Positions 1 to 11,035 of a stretch of 64,000 nucleotides of DNA are shown piece by piece (the first letter of the stretch is position 1; each line of letters starts with the position of its first letter). The DNA comes from Apium graveolens (Eukaryota > Streptophyta > Magnoliopsida > Apiales > Apiaceae), in NCBI RefSeq assembly GCF_009905375.1, contig NC_133655.1, forward strand, positions 166,432,588 through 166,496,587, written 5' to 3'. The notes under the pieces are model-generated. The model was given only the letters and a program-made list of their open reading frames with translations, did not search any database and had not been told where the DNA came from. A program made the position numbers and the translations under genes.

Positions 1-1122
1 TACCATAATCCCAAGTTAGGAGTTCCCTTCAAATATCTAAAAATCCTTTTAACAGCCATCAAATGTGATTCTTTTGGATTGGCTTGAAATCTTGCACAAA
101 GACATGTTACAAACATTATGTCTAGTCTACTTGCAGTCAAGTAAAGCAATGATCCAATCATCCTCTATAACCTGAAATGTCTACACTCTTGCCTTTCCTG
201 TCTTCATCCAACTTTGTTGTAGTAGACATTGGTGTAGAAGCAGGTGAACAATCAACCATACCAAACTTCTTTAGTAAATCCTTGACATACTTAGTTTGGC
301 TGATGAAGATTCCATCATTTCTATGACTAACTTGAAGTCCAAGAAAATAACTTAATTCTCCCATCATGCTCATTGCATATTCACTCTGCATGAGCTTAGA
401 GAATTTTTGGCACAACTTCTCATTTGTAGATCCAAATATAATGTCATCTACATATATCTGGACTAGAATCATGTTATTACCATGGTTTTTGTAGAAGAGA
501 GTTTTGTCTATTGTACCTCTAGTAAAACCATGTTTAAGCATAAATTCTGACAATGTATCATACCAAGCTCTAGGTGTCTGCTTTAATCCATATAGAGCCT
601 TGAGTAGTTTATACACAAAGTTTGTAAATTCAGGATCTTCAAAGCCAGGTGGCTGTTGCACATACACTTCTTCTTCTAGCTCACCATTTAGGAAGGCACT
701 TTTCACATCCATTTGATACACATTGAAATTTTAGTGTGTAGCAAATGCTAGAAAAATCCTTATTGCTTCAAGTTTTGCAACTGGAGCAAAAGTTTCATCA
801 TAATCAATTCCTTCTTCCTGTTAGTAGCCTTTTGCAACCAACCTTGCTTTGTTCTTGGGACCACACCATTTTCATCCATCTTCTTTGGTGCAGTAACTAA
901 CTCCCAAACTTTGTTTCTTTCAAACTGATTGAGGTCTTCTTGCATAGCAGATATCCAATCAGGGTTCATCAGAGCTTCTTCAGTTTTCTTGGCCTCAACT
1001 TGAGATAGAAAGCATGCATGTGGGCACTCATTAGCATTTGCACTCCTAGTCCTTACACCAGCATTATGATCACCAATTATTGCATTAGAATTGTGACTCC
1101 TATCCTATTTTCTGGTGTGAGT
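1..1122 (-). pseudogene. copia-B reverse transcriptase, cut at window edge
   Basis: The region 721-158 is one open stretch covering RT palm and fingers: [32 protein letters not shown], and the catalytic IYVDD at 454-443, which is intact. Upstream (969-760) the N-terminal RT block [17 protein letters not shown] is frameshifted. From 157 to 1 the sequence continues toward RNase H in a different frame. The missing remainder lies left of the window. Confidence 0.85.
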
Positions 1123-2087
1123 TTATTGACTAGTGCCTTCATCATTTTCTTCATTGTTGGTATGATCTTTAGATTCTTCTTTTCTTTCTCCCCCTGAGTT
1201 TGTACTATCAAAATCAGGTGTTTGAGATGATCTTCCATTTCTTTGATTCTCTTGTCCTATAGATTCTTCATTTATCATCTGTTGTGCATTGACTTCATCT
1301 TCACCATCAGAATCACTATCAATGTTGAGGTTTTCAAATACAAGGGCTTCCGCTTCATTTTCATCAAGGCATTCCAAGCATGTACACTTATCATCATCAA
1401 AAGTCACATATGTGCTTTCCATAATATTCTTTTGATCTATCACATAGGCCTTGTAGGCAGTTCTTTCCGATAAATATCGTTGAAAAATTTCATCAAAAAC
1501 TTTTGAGTCAAATTTTCCCACATATTCAGAGTTGTCTTACAAAATGTAACACTTACTTCCAAATACATGAAGATGCTTTACAGTAGGATTTCTCTTAAAC
1601 ATGATTGAGTAAGGTGATTTTCCATGTGCCTTGATGATGAGGTATTTGTTCTGAGTGTAACATGCAGTGTCAACAGCCTCTTCCCAGAAACTTGTTGGCA
1701 ACTTGGCATCTTGCAGCATTGTTCTAGCAGCTTCAACTAATGTTCTGTTCTTTCTATCAACTACACCATTTTGTTGAGGTGTTCTAGCAGCTGAGAATTC
1801 TTGAACAATTCCCTTGCTTTTGCAAAATTCATTCAATATTGCATTTCTGAATTCTGTTCCATTATCACATCTCAATCTTTTTACACAATTGTGATCTCCA
1901 ACTTTTTTTTCTATCTTCTTGATGTGCTCAATTATGATGTGTGGAGTTTCATCTTTAGAGTGCATGAACTTTACCCGGGTGTATCTTGAGAAATCATCCA
2001 CCATCACAAGTGCATATTTGTTCCTTGAAATTGATAAGACATTTACTGGCCCAAACAAGTCCATGTGAATAAGTTACAATGGTGCAC
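1123..2087 (-). pseudogene. copia-B integrase core and linker
   Basis: The stretch 2064-1537 encodes a copia integrase core: MDLFGPVNVLSISRNKYALV carries the first catalytic Asp, RCDNGTEFRN the second, and QQNGVVDRKNRTL sits at the catalytic Glu, where VVERKN is expected and VVDRKN is found (Glu to Asp). The next open stretch, 1521-1123, is the acidic linker between integrase and RT. A stop near 1536 separates the two. Integrase would insert the cDNA into host chromosomes; the Glu to Asp change and the stop argue that this copy is inactive. Confidence 0.85.
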
Positions 2088-2689
2088 TTATAGAATCACA
2101 GTTTTTGACTTGTGACTTGATCTTTTCATTTTTCCCTTCTGACAAGTTTCACAGACTTTAACTTGAGCAAACTCCAGTTTAGGCATGTCTCTTACTAACT
2201 CATTTTTAACCAAGGTGTTAATTGCCTTGAAATTTAAGTGAGATAATTTCTTATGCCATAGCTTGATTTGCTCTTCTGATGCCTTGGTGTAGAAGCAAAA
2301 AAATTCGTCCTTATTTGTTGAGTCCAAATCTGCAACAAACAAGCTTCCTTTCCTTGCTCTTTTCAGACAATTTCACCAGTTTTCTGGCTGATAAAAGTGC
2401 ATTCTTCTTTGTTGAATAAGACTTCAAAACCTTTGTCTGTAAATTGGCTAACACTTAGAAGATTCACTTCAAGACCAGCTACCAATACTACATCATAAAT
2501 GACAATATTTCCATAAATAATCTTGCCATATCCCATTGTGAATCCTTTGTTGTTGTCTCCAAAGGTCACCAAAGGGCCATCCTTCTCCTCAAATTATGAT
2601 AACAGGGCCTTATCACCTGTCATATGTCTGGAACACCCACTGTCAATGATCCATATGACTTTCTTCACTTTGCCCTGCACACAATGAGT
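2088..2689 (-). pseudogene. copia-B protease and GAG-pre-integrase domain
   Basis: The aspartic protease active site DSGCSRHMTG is encoded at about 2644-2615, and the following open stretch keeps NLLSVSQFTDKGFEV. The pre-integrase zinc region follows, with WHKKLSHLNFKAINTLVKNE and CETCQKGK, giving the HHCC-type ligands. The frame is interrupted by a stop after KALLS and by a shift near 2350. The protease would cut the Gag-Pol polyprotein; this copy cannot make it intact. Confidence 0.8.
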
Positions 2690-5069
2690 TTTAAGTGTGT
2701 TTAGCAACCCCAGCAATATTGGGTACTTTCATCTTGTTAATTGATTTAACAGAAGTATAATAAGTTGTTTCAGATAAAATAGAATTCAATGACTGTTATG
2801 CATTTTCCCTATCTGATGTAGACCCAATTTTTGTTTCTTTAAGGTCTACTCTCAGTTTGTGGCAACTCTTCATCACATTCAAGTTGCAAGGGATGTAGTC
2901 AAACTTGTCATAGAATGAGTAGGGATCATTTGCATCTGCTTCTTTGTACTTGCATGCTCCTTCAGCTGGTTTGCTAACAACCTTTTTATAAAGGTGAGTT
3001 AGATGATTTACAGAGCCACATTTTTCACACTTATTTCTTGGAGCATCTACAACATAAACAAAATTATTGCTTTTGTTTATCCCAATTTTCCCATTTCTAT
3101 TTTTCTTCTTCTTTCTTACATCTTCAATCTTTATTTCTTTGACAGGTATCTCAGTGCTTTGATTGTCCATGAGATTTTCTTTAGTCTTAGAAGATTAAGT
3201 TGAATTTGCACTTTTCCTCTCATTATCCTCATCTGTAATTTTTTGCTTGATAATTAACTCTTCTTCACTGAAGTTTACTTCACAAGTCTTGAACATAGGT
3301 GACCCAACCTTTTTCAGCATTGCTGAAACATTTTCATTCTCAATTGATTTTCCTTTGTGACCCATGTTTTTTTCTTGCTGTTCAAGGCATCATAATCAAG
3401 ACCAATAGCAATGTTTGCACATGGCTGGTTTTTCTCATGGTATTGACCAACCAATTCAGATGCATTCCTTAAGGACTTCAACTTTACTTCATTTTCTCCA
3501 GTTTTTCCCTTAACACAGCTTCAATCTCATTTGCACACTTGAGCTTGTTCTTCAGATAACCATTTTCTTGTTTTACAGCTTCAAGCTCCACTATCAACAA
3601 TTCAGTTCTTTATTTTTCATTCTCAAGCTTCTCATTCATCTTTGTCAATCTGCTTACTTCTTCATCTGCAGCCACCATACTTGTATGAGTGTGAAACATT
3701 TATGTGCTCATCTTTTCAACAGTTTCCTTATATTGATTCACATTTAAATCAATGGTGGTAAGAGTTGGTACCTGTGTTTTTGATGAGGATGATTCTCCTT
3801 GCTCCAAAGCCATTAGAGCATAGTTTCCAACTTCTTCATCTTCATCATAATCAGAATCATCCCAACTTTTTCCTTCTTCAATATAAGCTTTATTTTGTTG
3901 TTTCTTCATAAGAGCTTCATACTTTGCTTCCAGTTCAAGATAAGCTTTGTCTTTCTTTGCCTTCTTGGGTTTCCTGCATTCTGTAGCAAAATGGCCTAGT
4001 TCATCACAGTTGAAGCACCTTATCTTAGATCTGTCAATAGATCAAGTTTTGTAACCATTCTTGCTATCAGAAGTGTACTTCCCTTTTCCTTTCCAGCTGC
4101 TATCTTTGTTGAAATACTGTCCTTTACTCTTGAAGTATCTTGGCTTCTTTACTCTAATGTTAGAGAATTTTCTAGCCAAATAGGCCATTGACTGATCTAG
4201 CTCATCCAGTTCATGAAGAGTGTAGAACTCATCTTCTTCCAATTCCAAAATGGCTTGTTCATGTGAATCATTTGTTCTTTGCTCACTTGATGAGGCAACT
4301 GGAGTTTGAGATCTTGGCTCATCATTATATTTTTGGCTTTCATTTACAATTAAAGCACTTGAGCCATCTACAACATGTCCTTGACCAGATCTCAATAATT
4401 TCCTTTGAATCATTTCTAGTTCATATGTTTTAAAAATTCCATATAAAACTTCCAGTGATATTCTGCTCAAGTCTCTCCCTTCCTTGATTGCTGAGATTTT
4501 CTGTTCTAAATGATCAGGGAGAGTAAGAAAGAAATTCAAGTTCACTTCTTCAGCTTCATAGTATTTGTCATGAAGTTGCAAGTCATTTATCAGCATATTG
4601 AATCTTTCAAACACATCAGTAATGCTTTCCTTTGGCTTAGCCATAAAACCCTCATACTGTGAAATCAGTATTCTTCTTTGATTGACCTAACTTCCTCAGT
4701 TCCCTCACATAATATCTCTATCTTTTCCCATATCTATTTTGCAGTGTCACAGTTGACAATGTTGTTATACATTACATTGTTAAGTGACTCAATTAAGATT
4801 AACTGCAAGCCAATATCCAGGAAGACTTTTTCTTTCTCAGGCTCAGTGTACTCTGCAGGATCCTTGGGAGCATAATGAGCTGGAATAACCATGTCTCCAT
4901 CTGTAGATTCATCAACTGTAACCATAGGAATGAAGGACCCATTTTTAAGAATCTGAACATACAGTGGATTGGCCATTCTTATAAACAACATCATTTTCTT
5001 CTTCCATAGAGTGTAGTCAGCTTTATCAAAAGTAGGGATTTTGATGCTACTGATTTTCTGTGTATTCAT
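2690..5069 (-). pseudogene. copia-B gag remnant
   Basis: Gag is the capsid and nucleocapsid protein that packages the element RNA in cytoplasmic particles. It starts at the ATG at 5069 (MNTQKISSIKIPTFDKADYT), the same start as in both copia-A copies, and passes through the gag core (KPKESITDVFERFNMLINDL near 4640). The CCHC knuckle C-F-N-C-x4-H-x4-C lies at 4017-3976, followed by a long charged, coiled-coil-like tail. Several frameshifts and stops break it (for example around 4734, 4042 and 3700). It is longer than a typical copia gag, which fits the SIRE lineage. Confidence 0.85.
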
Positions 5070-5106
5070 TCTTCCAAGATCTTGAATCTGTTTACTTTCA
5101 GATTTT

Positions 5107-5118
5107 GCTCTGATACCA
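5107..5118 (-). other. Primer-binding site, initiator Met tRNA type (copia-B)
   Basis: The minus strand reads TGGTATCAGAGC, the standard plant LTR-element match to the 3' end of initiator methionine tRNA, two bases inside the LTR end. Confidence 0.85.
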
Positions 5119-5120
5119 CT

Positions 5121-6409
5121 TGTTGGGTAATGAATAACACCCAGGGGGGTGAATATGTTTTAGATGTTTTTAGGCTTTTCTTGAATATTTATGGTTGAAC
5201 AAAGTAAATTAAAAAATTATAAAGAAGATGTGTTAATGCAGTAGATAAGCATGCAATAATAAAGAACACAATTTTTTCAAAACTCACTTAAATTTATATT
5301 AAAATAAAGAATGTTTTGCTACAAAATTTCCAAGTTCTTTGTTGAGAAGAAGCTTAGCTTCTTCTTGAGAGAATTACAAGATTTTCTATCTAGATTGTTA
5401 CAACTAACAAAAGACCATCGTTAACTTTATAAATCAGTTAACTACTAGTTTAAATAATGTACAATAAGATATGCTATTACCCTTTACTAAACTGTCACTT
5501 GTCATTTCTATTTTTGAAAAAGTCAACCTTCTATTTCTGGCTTAACATATCTTTGGAATCCTGTAATTATCTTTATCTTCTTTTGTCAGTTAATCTTCAC
5601 CATTGATCTTGCATATCCTTCAAGCTGCTTTTTGTAGACTTGTCAATCCAGCTGGTTGGATTGTTTGTTGATTGTATATCTTGGATATTGAACTGATTTA
5701 CACTTTGTACTTTGAGAATTTAACTCGAGATCTCAGTTAGGCATATAGAGATCTTGATATCTCGATAAGTATAATGACTTATCAAGATCTCTAATACTTT
5801 ATAGTGAATTTGGTTTATAAAGGTCTCTGAGTTCTCGAATGAGACTTTGGCTTGTCGAGGTCTCTCGGTTTCATGTCTTCACTTTGACTTGTCGACAACT
5901 TAGAGTTCTCTAGTGAATTTTTACTTATCGATATCTCTGAGTTCTCTAGTGGACTTTGACTTATCGATAACTCAGAGTTCTCTAATGAATATAGACTTGT
6001 CGATAACTCTGAGTTCTCTAGTGAAGAAATGACTTGTCGATATCTCTCTTAGTTCTCTAGTAACTTTCCTGACTTTTCGATAAGTCATTTGGAGTTCTCG
6101 AATGACATCTTTATAACACTAAATCTGTGACTTGTAGAGATCTTGACTTAGAGTATTTTTATCCAAACAGATTTATTCAACTCCAAGCTTCTTCAAAATT
6201 CTTCTGAGGCATGATCTTCTTGATCTTCTTTCAAATAGAATCCTTAGGCTTGATACTGTTTAAGGAAAAAGACTCCAGTCTGCTCCTTTGCATTTTTACA
6301 GACTTTAAAATGTTACAAGTATAAATGCCAACTAAGATAACAATACACCTTACTTAGGGTTGTTAATATGACTTAGTCTTGTTGAGATACAGGCGTGTCT
6401 TGCACAACA
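5121..6409 (-). repeat. 5' LTR of copia-B
   Basis: On the minus strand the LTR ends in CATTACCCAACA, two bases before the primer-binding site. The first part (to about 6361) aligns with the copia-A LTRs. Beyond 6361 the sequence no longer matches copia-A, and I place the outer end at 6409 because a TGTTGTGCAAG start (minus strand) gives TG...CA ends and a length of 1289 bp. The outer end is therefore an inference; the inner end is firm. It contains the ATCGAT-rich array listed separately. Confidence 0.7.
5700..6120. repeat. Degenerate TATCGATA / GAGTTCTCTAGTG array in copia-B LTR
   Basis: About a dozen imperfect units of 30-40 bp alternate a GACTTATCGATAACTC-like segment with GAGTTCTCTAGTGAA. 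The centre TTATCGATAA is a perfect 10-bp palindrome in several units. The same array is seen in the copia-A LTRs (about 22930-23310 and 34630-35060) and in copia-A between pol and its 3' LTR (29640-30130). Confidence 0.75.
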
Positions 6410-6561
6410 AAGTGCAAGTACTATTTTATAACTAAAAATAACTTTTTGGTATAGTATTATAATAATAGTTATATTTAAAAGTTAAGACAGGAGGTGGTCG
6501 GACTTGCTTTAACTCGTACAAAAAATATAGTATGTGTTCCAAGGCACGCGACCAATAATAT
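6410..6561 (-). other. Primer-binding region and leader of a Tat-like element
   Basis: Just inside the LTR end, the minus strand reads TTGGTCGCGTGCCTTGGAAC (6556-6537). This resembles the TTGGCGCC...GGGAAC primer-binding region usual in Tat elements, with several changes. About 150 bp further, the sequence runs into the outer end of the copia-B LTR, so copia-B seems to have inserted in the leader of this element. No coding region is visible. Confidence 0.5.
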
Positions 6562-6587
6562 TGTTATGGATAAAAACTTAGGGTATA

Positions 6588-6742
6588 TTTATTGCTTGGA
6601 TTCGTGAGCTTCAAAACTCGATTTGACTGCTCTTGTGTTTCGTGACTCAATCTGCCTTAACAAGATGCTTACGTACCTTTCTGTACGCCAAGGATCAAGT
6701 CAAAAATGTTATTCTAATAGAAGGGGTGAGATCCCTTATATA
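6588..6742 (-). promoter_or_regulatory. TATA box and poly(A) signal of Tat-like LTR
   Basis: The minus strand has TATATAAGGG at 6742-6733 followed by GATCTCACCCC, where transcription would start about 30 bp downstream. AATAAA lies at 6593-6588, about 140 bp after the TATA box. This spacing gives a short R region. Confidence 0.6.
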
Positions 6743-6987
6743 GATGTTGGGAGTCCTTGAATTGGACTAGGGTTATGAGACTTGGGGGACAAGTCTCAGA
6801 ATTTGGATAGACTTTGGAGTTCTATAATAAAAGAATCAGACTTCTTGTTGGTTTAGGTGCCCTCTAGGCTATCTTCCATTATGTTATATTACTAATTATA
6901 CTCATTTAATGAGTTGTTAATCCTCCCTATTTATTAATTACAAAACTAATAAATATTCAGGGCTATTGGGCTTTCTTTATTCCATCA

Positions 6988-7040
6988 GGCCTGATCAATG
7001 TGTTAACCTTCTTGGGCCTGATCAATGTGTTAACCTTCTT
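6988..7040. repeat. Tandem 26-bp duplication (27-bp period)
   Basis: GGCCTGATCAATGTGTTAAC followed by CTTCTT occurs at 6988-7013 and again at 7015-7040 without a mismatch, inside the LTR U3. It also produces a repeated VNTLIRP peptide in a meaningless minus-strand reading frame. Confidence 0.8.
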
Positions 7041-7320
7041 ATTCTGAATGTCATCCATATGGCCTTCTTTAATGGGCCTTACAGTCCTAGATGTAATTAA
7101 TGCAACATTATTGACGTAATTAAGGTTTATTTTGTCCCCTATCATTTGCCCCTACTTCTGGAAAATCGTAAAAGATTTAGCAGAAGTTAAGTTCATTTGT
7201 TCCCTTTCAGGCTATCGTTTCTTGCGTAAAGCGTGGAGCGACCTACACATTTGAAACGATTTGCATTGTACGTGGCTTCAGGGTAGTTATTGGGGCTTCC
7301 CTAATTATTTCCTTACCTTA

Positions 7321-7620
7321 TTCCTAATTTTTTTAGAAATTTTTAGGCACTTTTAAGACTTTTCCCTTACTTTTTGGGATTTTTCCTTAATTTCCAGAAA
7401 ATATTCAGTATTTTCAGGAATTTTCTAGGATTTTTCCTTAATTTCTAGGAATTTTTCCTTAATTTCCAGAAAATATTCATAATTTTCAGGATTTTTTTCA
7501 GAATTTTCCCTAATTTTCAGGAATTTTCTCTAATTTCCAGAAAATATTCATAATTTCCAAGAATTTTCGAGGAATTTCCTTATTTTCTAGGATTTATCCT
7601 TAATTTTCTCTCTTTCTTTT
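7321..7620. repeat. TTTTCAGGAATTTTC-type tandem repeat with heat-shock-like modules
   Basis: This AT-rich stretch of imperfect 30-60 bp units repeats TTTCCAGAAAATATTC and TTTTCAGGAATTTTC. Two exact three-module heat-shock-element matches (TTCnnGAAnnTTC) occur at 7413-7425 and 7516-7528, and many near matches lie between them. Confidence 0.7.
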
Positions 7621-7630
7621 TATACATAAT

Positions 7631-8060
7631 TTCGACCAGGATCCTGGTCGAATTATGCTCCCATAGAGTCTGGTCGAAGCTTCTTTCGGTCAGGAAGTTT
7701 CGATCAGGATCCTGACCAAATTTTGGTTAGGACCTCAAACTTCTGACCGAATTATGGGCCCAAAATGACTCTGGTCGTGACTTTGTTCGATCAGAAATAT
7801 TCGACCAGGAATGCTGACCGAATTTGGTCAGGATTTAATGTTGACTTTTGAATTTTTGACCGAATTAAGCTCCATTATTGTCTGATTGTGCATGGTTTCG
7901 ATCAGGGCTTTTAAATCAGAATTCTGATCAAATTTTGGTTAGGAGTAAAAGCTGACTTACGATTTGTTGACCGAATTAAGGGCTCTTTAATCCTGTCCGT
8001 GGGTTCTTTCGATCAGAAACTTTCGACCAGGATCCTGACCCTTTTTTCGGTCATGATTTT
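7631..8060. repeat. Diverged tandem repeats built on GACCAGGATCCTGGTC palindromes
   Basis: About four units of roughly 100-130 bp repeat a CGACCAGGATCCTGACC-like segment and a TTTTTGACCGAATTAAG-like segment. The first is a perfect 22-bp palindrome at 7631-7652, extendable to about 33 bp with one unpaired base. The function is unknown; cruciform formation or a dimeric protein site are possibilities. Confidence 0.65.
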
Positions 8061-8264
8061 CTATTTTAAAATTGGGCTCCTACCTTAAATCGGGCTTTTC
8101 CCTGGGCCTTCTTAGTGGACCTTATCACCTTGGGCCTAATGTTGACCATGGGCCTTGCTTTTCTGAGATTTTGATCTTGGGCCCCTCTCTTTTTTTCAGG
8201 CTTTTTAATCGAGCCTAGAACATCGGGCTTGATATAATTGTTTCAAGGCCCAAAATTGTTTGGA

Positions 8265-8430
8265 TTCTCCAGAACTTTCTAGAGTTTTCCAAAATTCACA
8301 TATATATATATTAGGTGGTTCTGGAAGTTTCCAGAATTGGACCCAGAAATTGGGCTGGGCTTTTTGACCAGTAATAGCCGGTTAGACTTCCTTTTTACTG
8401 GCCCATGACCGGATGAGAAGTCTTATATAA
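8265..8430 (+). promoter_or_regulatory. Heat-shock-element clusters and outward TATA box at Tat LTR edge
   Basis: A perfect four-module heat shock element, TTCTGGAAGTTTCCAGAA, lies at 8319-8336. A second cluster at 8272-8289 (GAACTTTCTAGAGTTTTC) has one mismatch. On the plus strand TATATAA follows at 8424-8430, 88 bp after the perfect element, which would start transcription close to 8455, outward from the LTR. If this LTR is the 3' LTR of the Tat element, that direction leads toward its antisense ORF. The motif matches are seen in the sequence; activity is inferred. Confidence 0.55.
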
Positions 8431-8459
8431 GAGTAGGAGGAGTGAAGTGAAATCCTCAC

Positions 8460-8629
8460 TGTAATATACAAGGGATGATGCCAAAGATCACTGGAGATAA
8501 CAATGTCATTATCATCTCTAATCAAAATATGAAGCAAGCCAAGTGGACACCTAATCTGAGGAGGAGATTAATGAACTGTTATTTTTAGTAATCAGTTAAG
8601 CTTGGGGAAAACCCTAAGTAAGTTGTATT
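8460..8629 (+). repeat. copia-A first LTR, outer part
   Basis: It starts TGTAATATACAAGGGATGAT and matches the start of the middle LTR at 32862. It is interrupted after GTAAGTTGTATT, where G1 begins. The last five bases, GTATT, are the target duplication of G1. Confidence 0.9.
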
Positions 8630-10844
8630 TGTAATAACCCCAAATTTTTTCAACTTTTTGTAACCCTTGTGAATAGTGTTTTAGCTGAATGAAGAAACTT
8701 TTCACGCCACACTATGTAGGGGTTCTGTTATGGATATTCTGGGATATTATTAGTACTCTATGAAGTATATAAGTGTATGTAAAGATCGTCAGAATCCAAT
8801 TCCGAACACTTTGGTTTTTCCCGGAAATCCACAAGATACGGAGAGAATTGAGTATAAGGTAACAGGATAAAAAGGATTTAAATTAAAGGATTATAATAGA
8901 GGATCATAAAAAGGAATATAATGTATTGAGAAAGGTTAAGGGAACCTAAGTAATAAGATCCCGGGTATGATCCTTCAAACGATAAACGAGAACGAAAGTT
9001 AAGCGAACCGTATAACAGATCAGCGGTCATTAGGCAAACGATTAGGAAGTTAATCAAAGGGATTAGTGGGAATGATGTCATCCAACCAATAGAAAGAGGA
9101 CAAGGAAGGGAGGATGACATCATGAGGATGACATAAGCATGACATGGGAAGGAAGGAGGTGTGGTAGCTTTGTAACCTCACAATTTCAAGGGCAAGAAGG
9201 TAATTGACTAAATCAAATACAAAACAAGTCAACCAAGCCAAGTAAAAATCATTCTCATCAAAAATCAAAAAGCAACCAAGGCATTAGTTCTTCATTGCTC
9301 TCGGCTTTCTTACTTTTTAAAGGCAAGATTTTTCAAAATCCAAGATCCAAGCTTCCTAAATTGGTAAGATAATTCCCTAATCATCTTCATGCTTAGTTAG
9401 GACTATATCATGAGTTTAAGCCATTAATTCTTTCTCAATCTTCTTCATTTAATCAAAGAAGAAGACAATGAATAGTGTTTTCAAGTTTTTAACTTGAACT
9501 TTTTCTTGTTTTTCTTGAAGATCCAAGCATTCTTAAGACTTCTCAAAGCTTCTTAAGGCTTCCTAGCTCCACCCACCACTTCAAGGAAGGTATACCATCT
9601 CCAAACCCTAGATTCCTATATATTATAAGATGATTTTGATTAGTGGGTTGATATTGTAGCTTGTTGTTATGATTTAGAGTTTGGGATTTGGAATGGTAGT
9701 GAAATGGAATGGTAATTGTTGTGGTTTTGATTTAAAGGAACTTAAGTATGATTAAAGTTAAGTTTAGGCAAAGTATGAATGATTAAATTGAATTGGTTGG
9801 GGTTGTCATGATGTGATAAGGATGGATGTTGGTTGTATGTTGGATTTGAGGTTGGTTTGTGGTTGGTTTTGTATGGTTTAAAATTTGGAAATCGCGTAAA
9901 CATAGCCGTCGTAACGTCCGATTTTCTTTGGACTGTTTTTGTGCATAGCATTAGGACCCGAGAACCCCCTGCTAGATTATGACCACTGCCATGTTTAGAT
10001 AGCTCATGTTACGAGCTTCGTTTTGATATGTAGTTCGTTCGATTCCGATGCACGGTTTAGGAGAAACGACCGTTTCAAGTAACGGCGTTTCGCGAACGAA
10101 ACTTTTTCCCTCGCCTTACTTTGAAATGTAGGTTAAAGACCAAAAAGGGTTAATTAATGTATGAAACATTTATGGTAAGTGTGTTAGGCAGTTGGTAAGA
10201 CATTCGTGAAGGAATCGCTTTAAAACTCGTAAAGGTTAAATTATTAAAAATGGTGGAGCCGCGGGTACCCGAGTGACTTAAGCAAATCAGTGAGCGCAAA
10301 ACAAGCGTTAGAGTCTAAGTTAGTTAAAGTATAGGTTTACAAGTGATTTTGGTTTAATTCCAACTTACTTGTTGTTTATAGGTTATCAGACTCGTCCCGA
10401 GCCTTTCTCACCCCCAAGTCGCTCAGGCAAGTATTCTATCCGTTATACTGTTGTTGTGATGTATACACTTGTATATGCATTATCTTGCGATAGATGCATG
10501 TTGGTTATTTAGCAAATTCTTGCGATATATTGTAGCATGTGATATGGTATATATGCATGCCTGTTTCATATTCTTGAAATATATATCTGTTGGTTCAGTT
10601 GATAATACCTATGCTAGAGGATAGCGGTATCTTGCATATACCCTTAGTATAGGGACCCAAAGGTGAAAATATTTTCTAAAATCGGGAGTCGAGGATCCCG
10701 AGTAGATTTTGTATATATATGGATATGGATATATATATATATTTATATATATATATGGTTATAGTTTTCCAAACTATTAATCGAATAAGGTTTATTCGAT
10801 AACTTTAAACTTTATTTATTATTGAATATTATTTCGAATATTAT

Positions 10845-11035
10845 TCGAAGGCGTATGACTCCTTTTATTTGTTTATCTGAATATTATTTGAATATTCATT
10901 CGAGGGCTTATGACTCTTTTATATTATTTATTGAATATTATTTGAATATTCATTCGAGGGCTTATGACTCTTTTATATTATTAGTGAATATTATTGAATA
11001 TTCATTTGAGGATCTATGACTCCGATTATTTGCTG
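10845..11035. repeat. Tandem repeat in LTR, about 52-bp units
   Basis: Four imperfect units carry GAATATTCATTCGAGGGC followed by TTATGACTC. Equivalent arrays are at about 20890-21080, 47740-47895, and in inverted orientation at 43560-43745 and 57780-57965. All five long LTRs therefore keep it. Confidence 0.8.

Larger units (their letters stand above)
1..6409 (-). mobile_element. Ty1/copia retrotransposon, SIRE-like, partial (copia-B)
   Basis: Reading the minus strand from right to left, the order is 5' LTR (5121-6409), primer-binding site, gag with a CCHC knuckle, aspartic protease, integrase, then reverse transcriptase. Integrase before RT is the copia order. Protein similarity to copia-A in this window is very high (same gag start MNTQKIS, same IYVDD block). 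The element runs off the left edge within RNase H, so its 3' LTR and target duplication cannot be seen. Every domain carries stops or frameshifts, so it is a dead copy. Assignment to the SIRE lineage is from motif style and the long gag, and is less certain than assignment to copia. Confidence 0.9.
6562..8458 (-). repeat. Tat-like Ty3/gypsy LTR (about 1.9 kb)
   Basis: Read on the minus strand this has a long U3, a TATA box at 6742-6736, a polyadenylation-type AATAAA at 6593-6588, and an end in CCATAACA followed by a primer-binding-like region, in the order expected for an LTR. The plus strand runs TGTTATGG...CCTCA, giving TG...CA ends. The outer end abuts the copia-A LTR (8460), so some bases may be lost. 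It could be the 3' LTR of the Tat element that resumes at 39805, or the 5' LTR of a neighbouring one; the primer-binding region favours the second, and a tandem would allow both. Confidence 0.6.

Noticed and set aside
5850..6110. Regularly spaced repeats resembling a CRISPR array
   Set aside because: Units are degenerate, spacers are not unique, and the array sits in a plant LTR.
8878..9268. Antisense reading frames (81 and 72 codons) in the G1 LTR, repeated in the other LTRs
   Set aside because: They recur because the LTRs are copies. They have no domain, are hydrophobic by composition, and change frame in the G2 LTRs.
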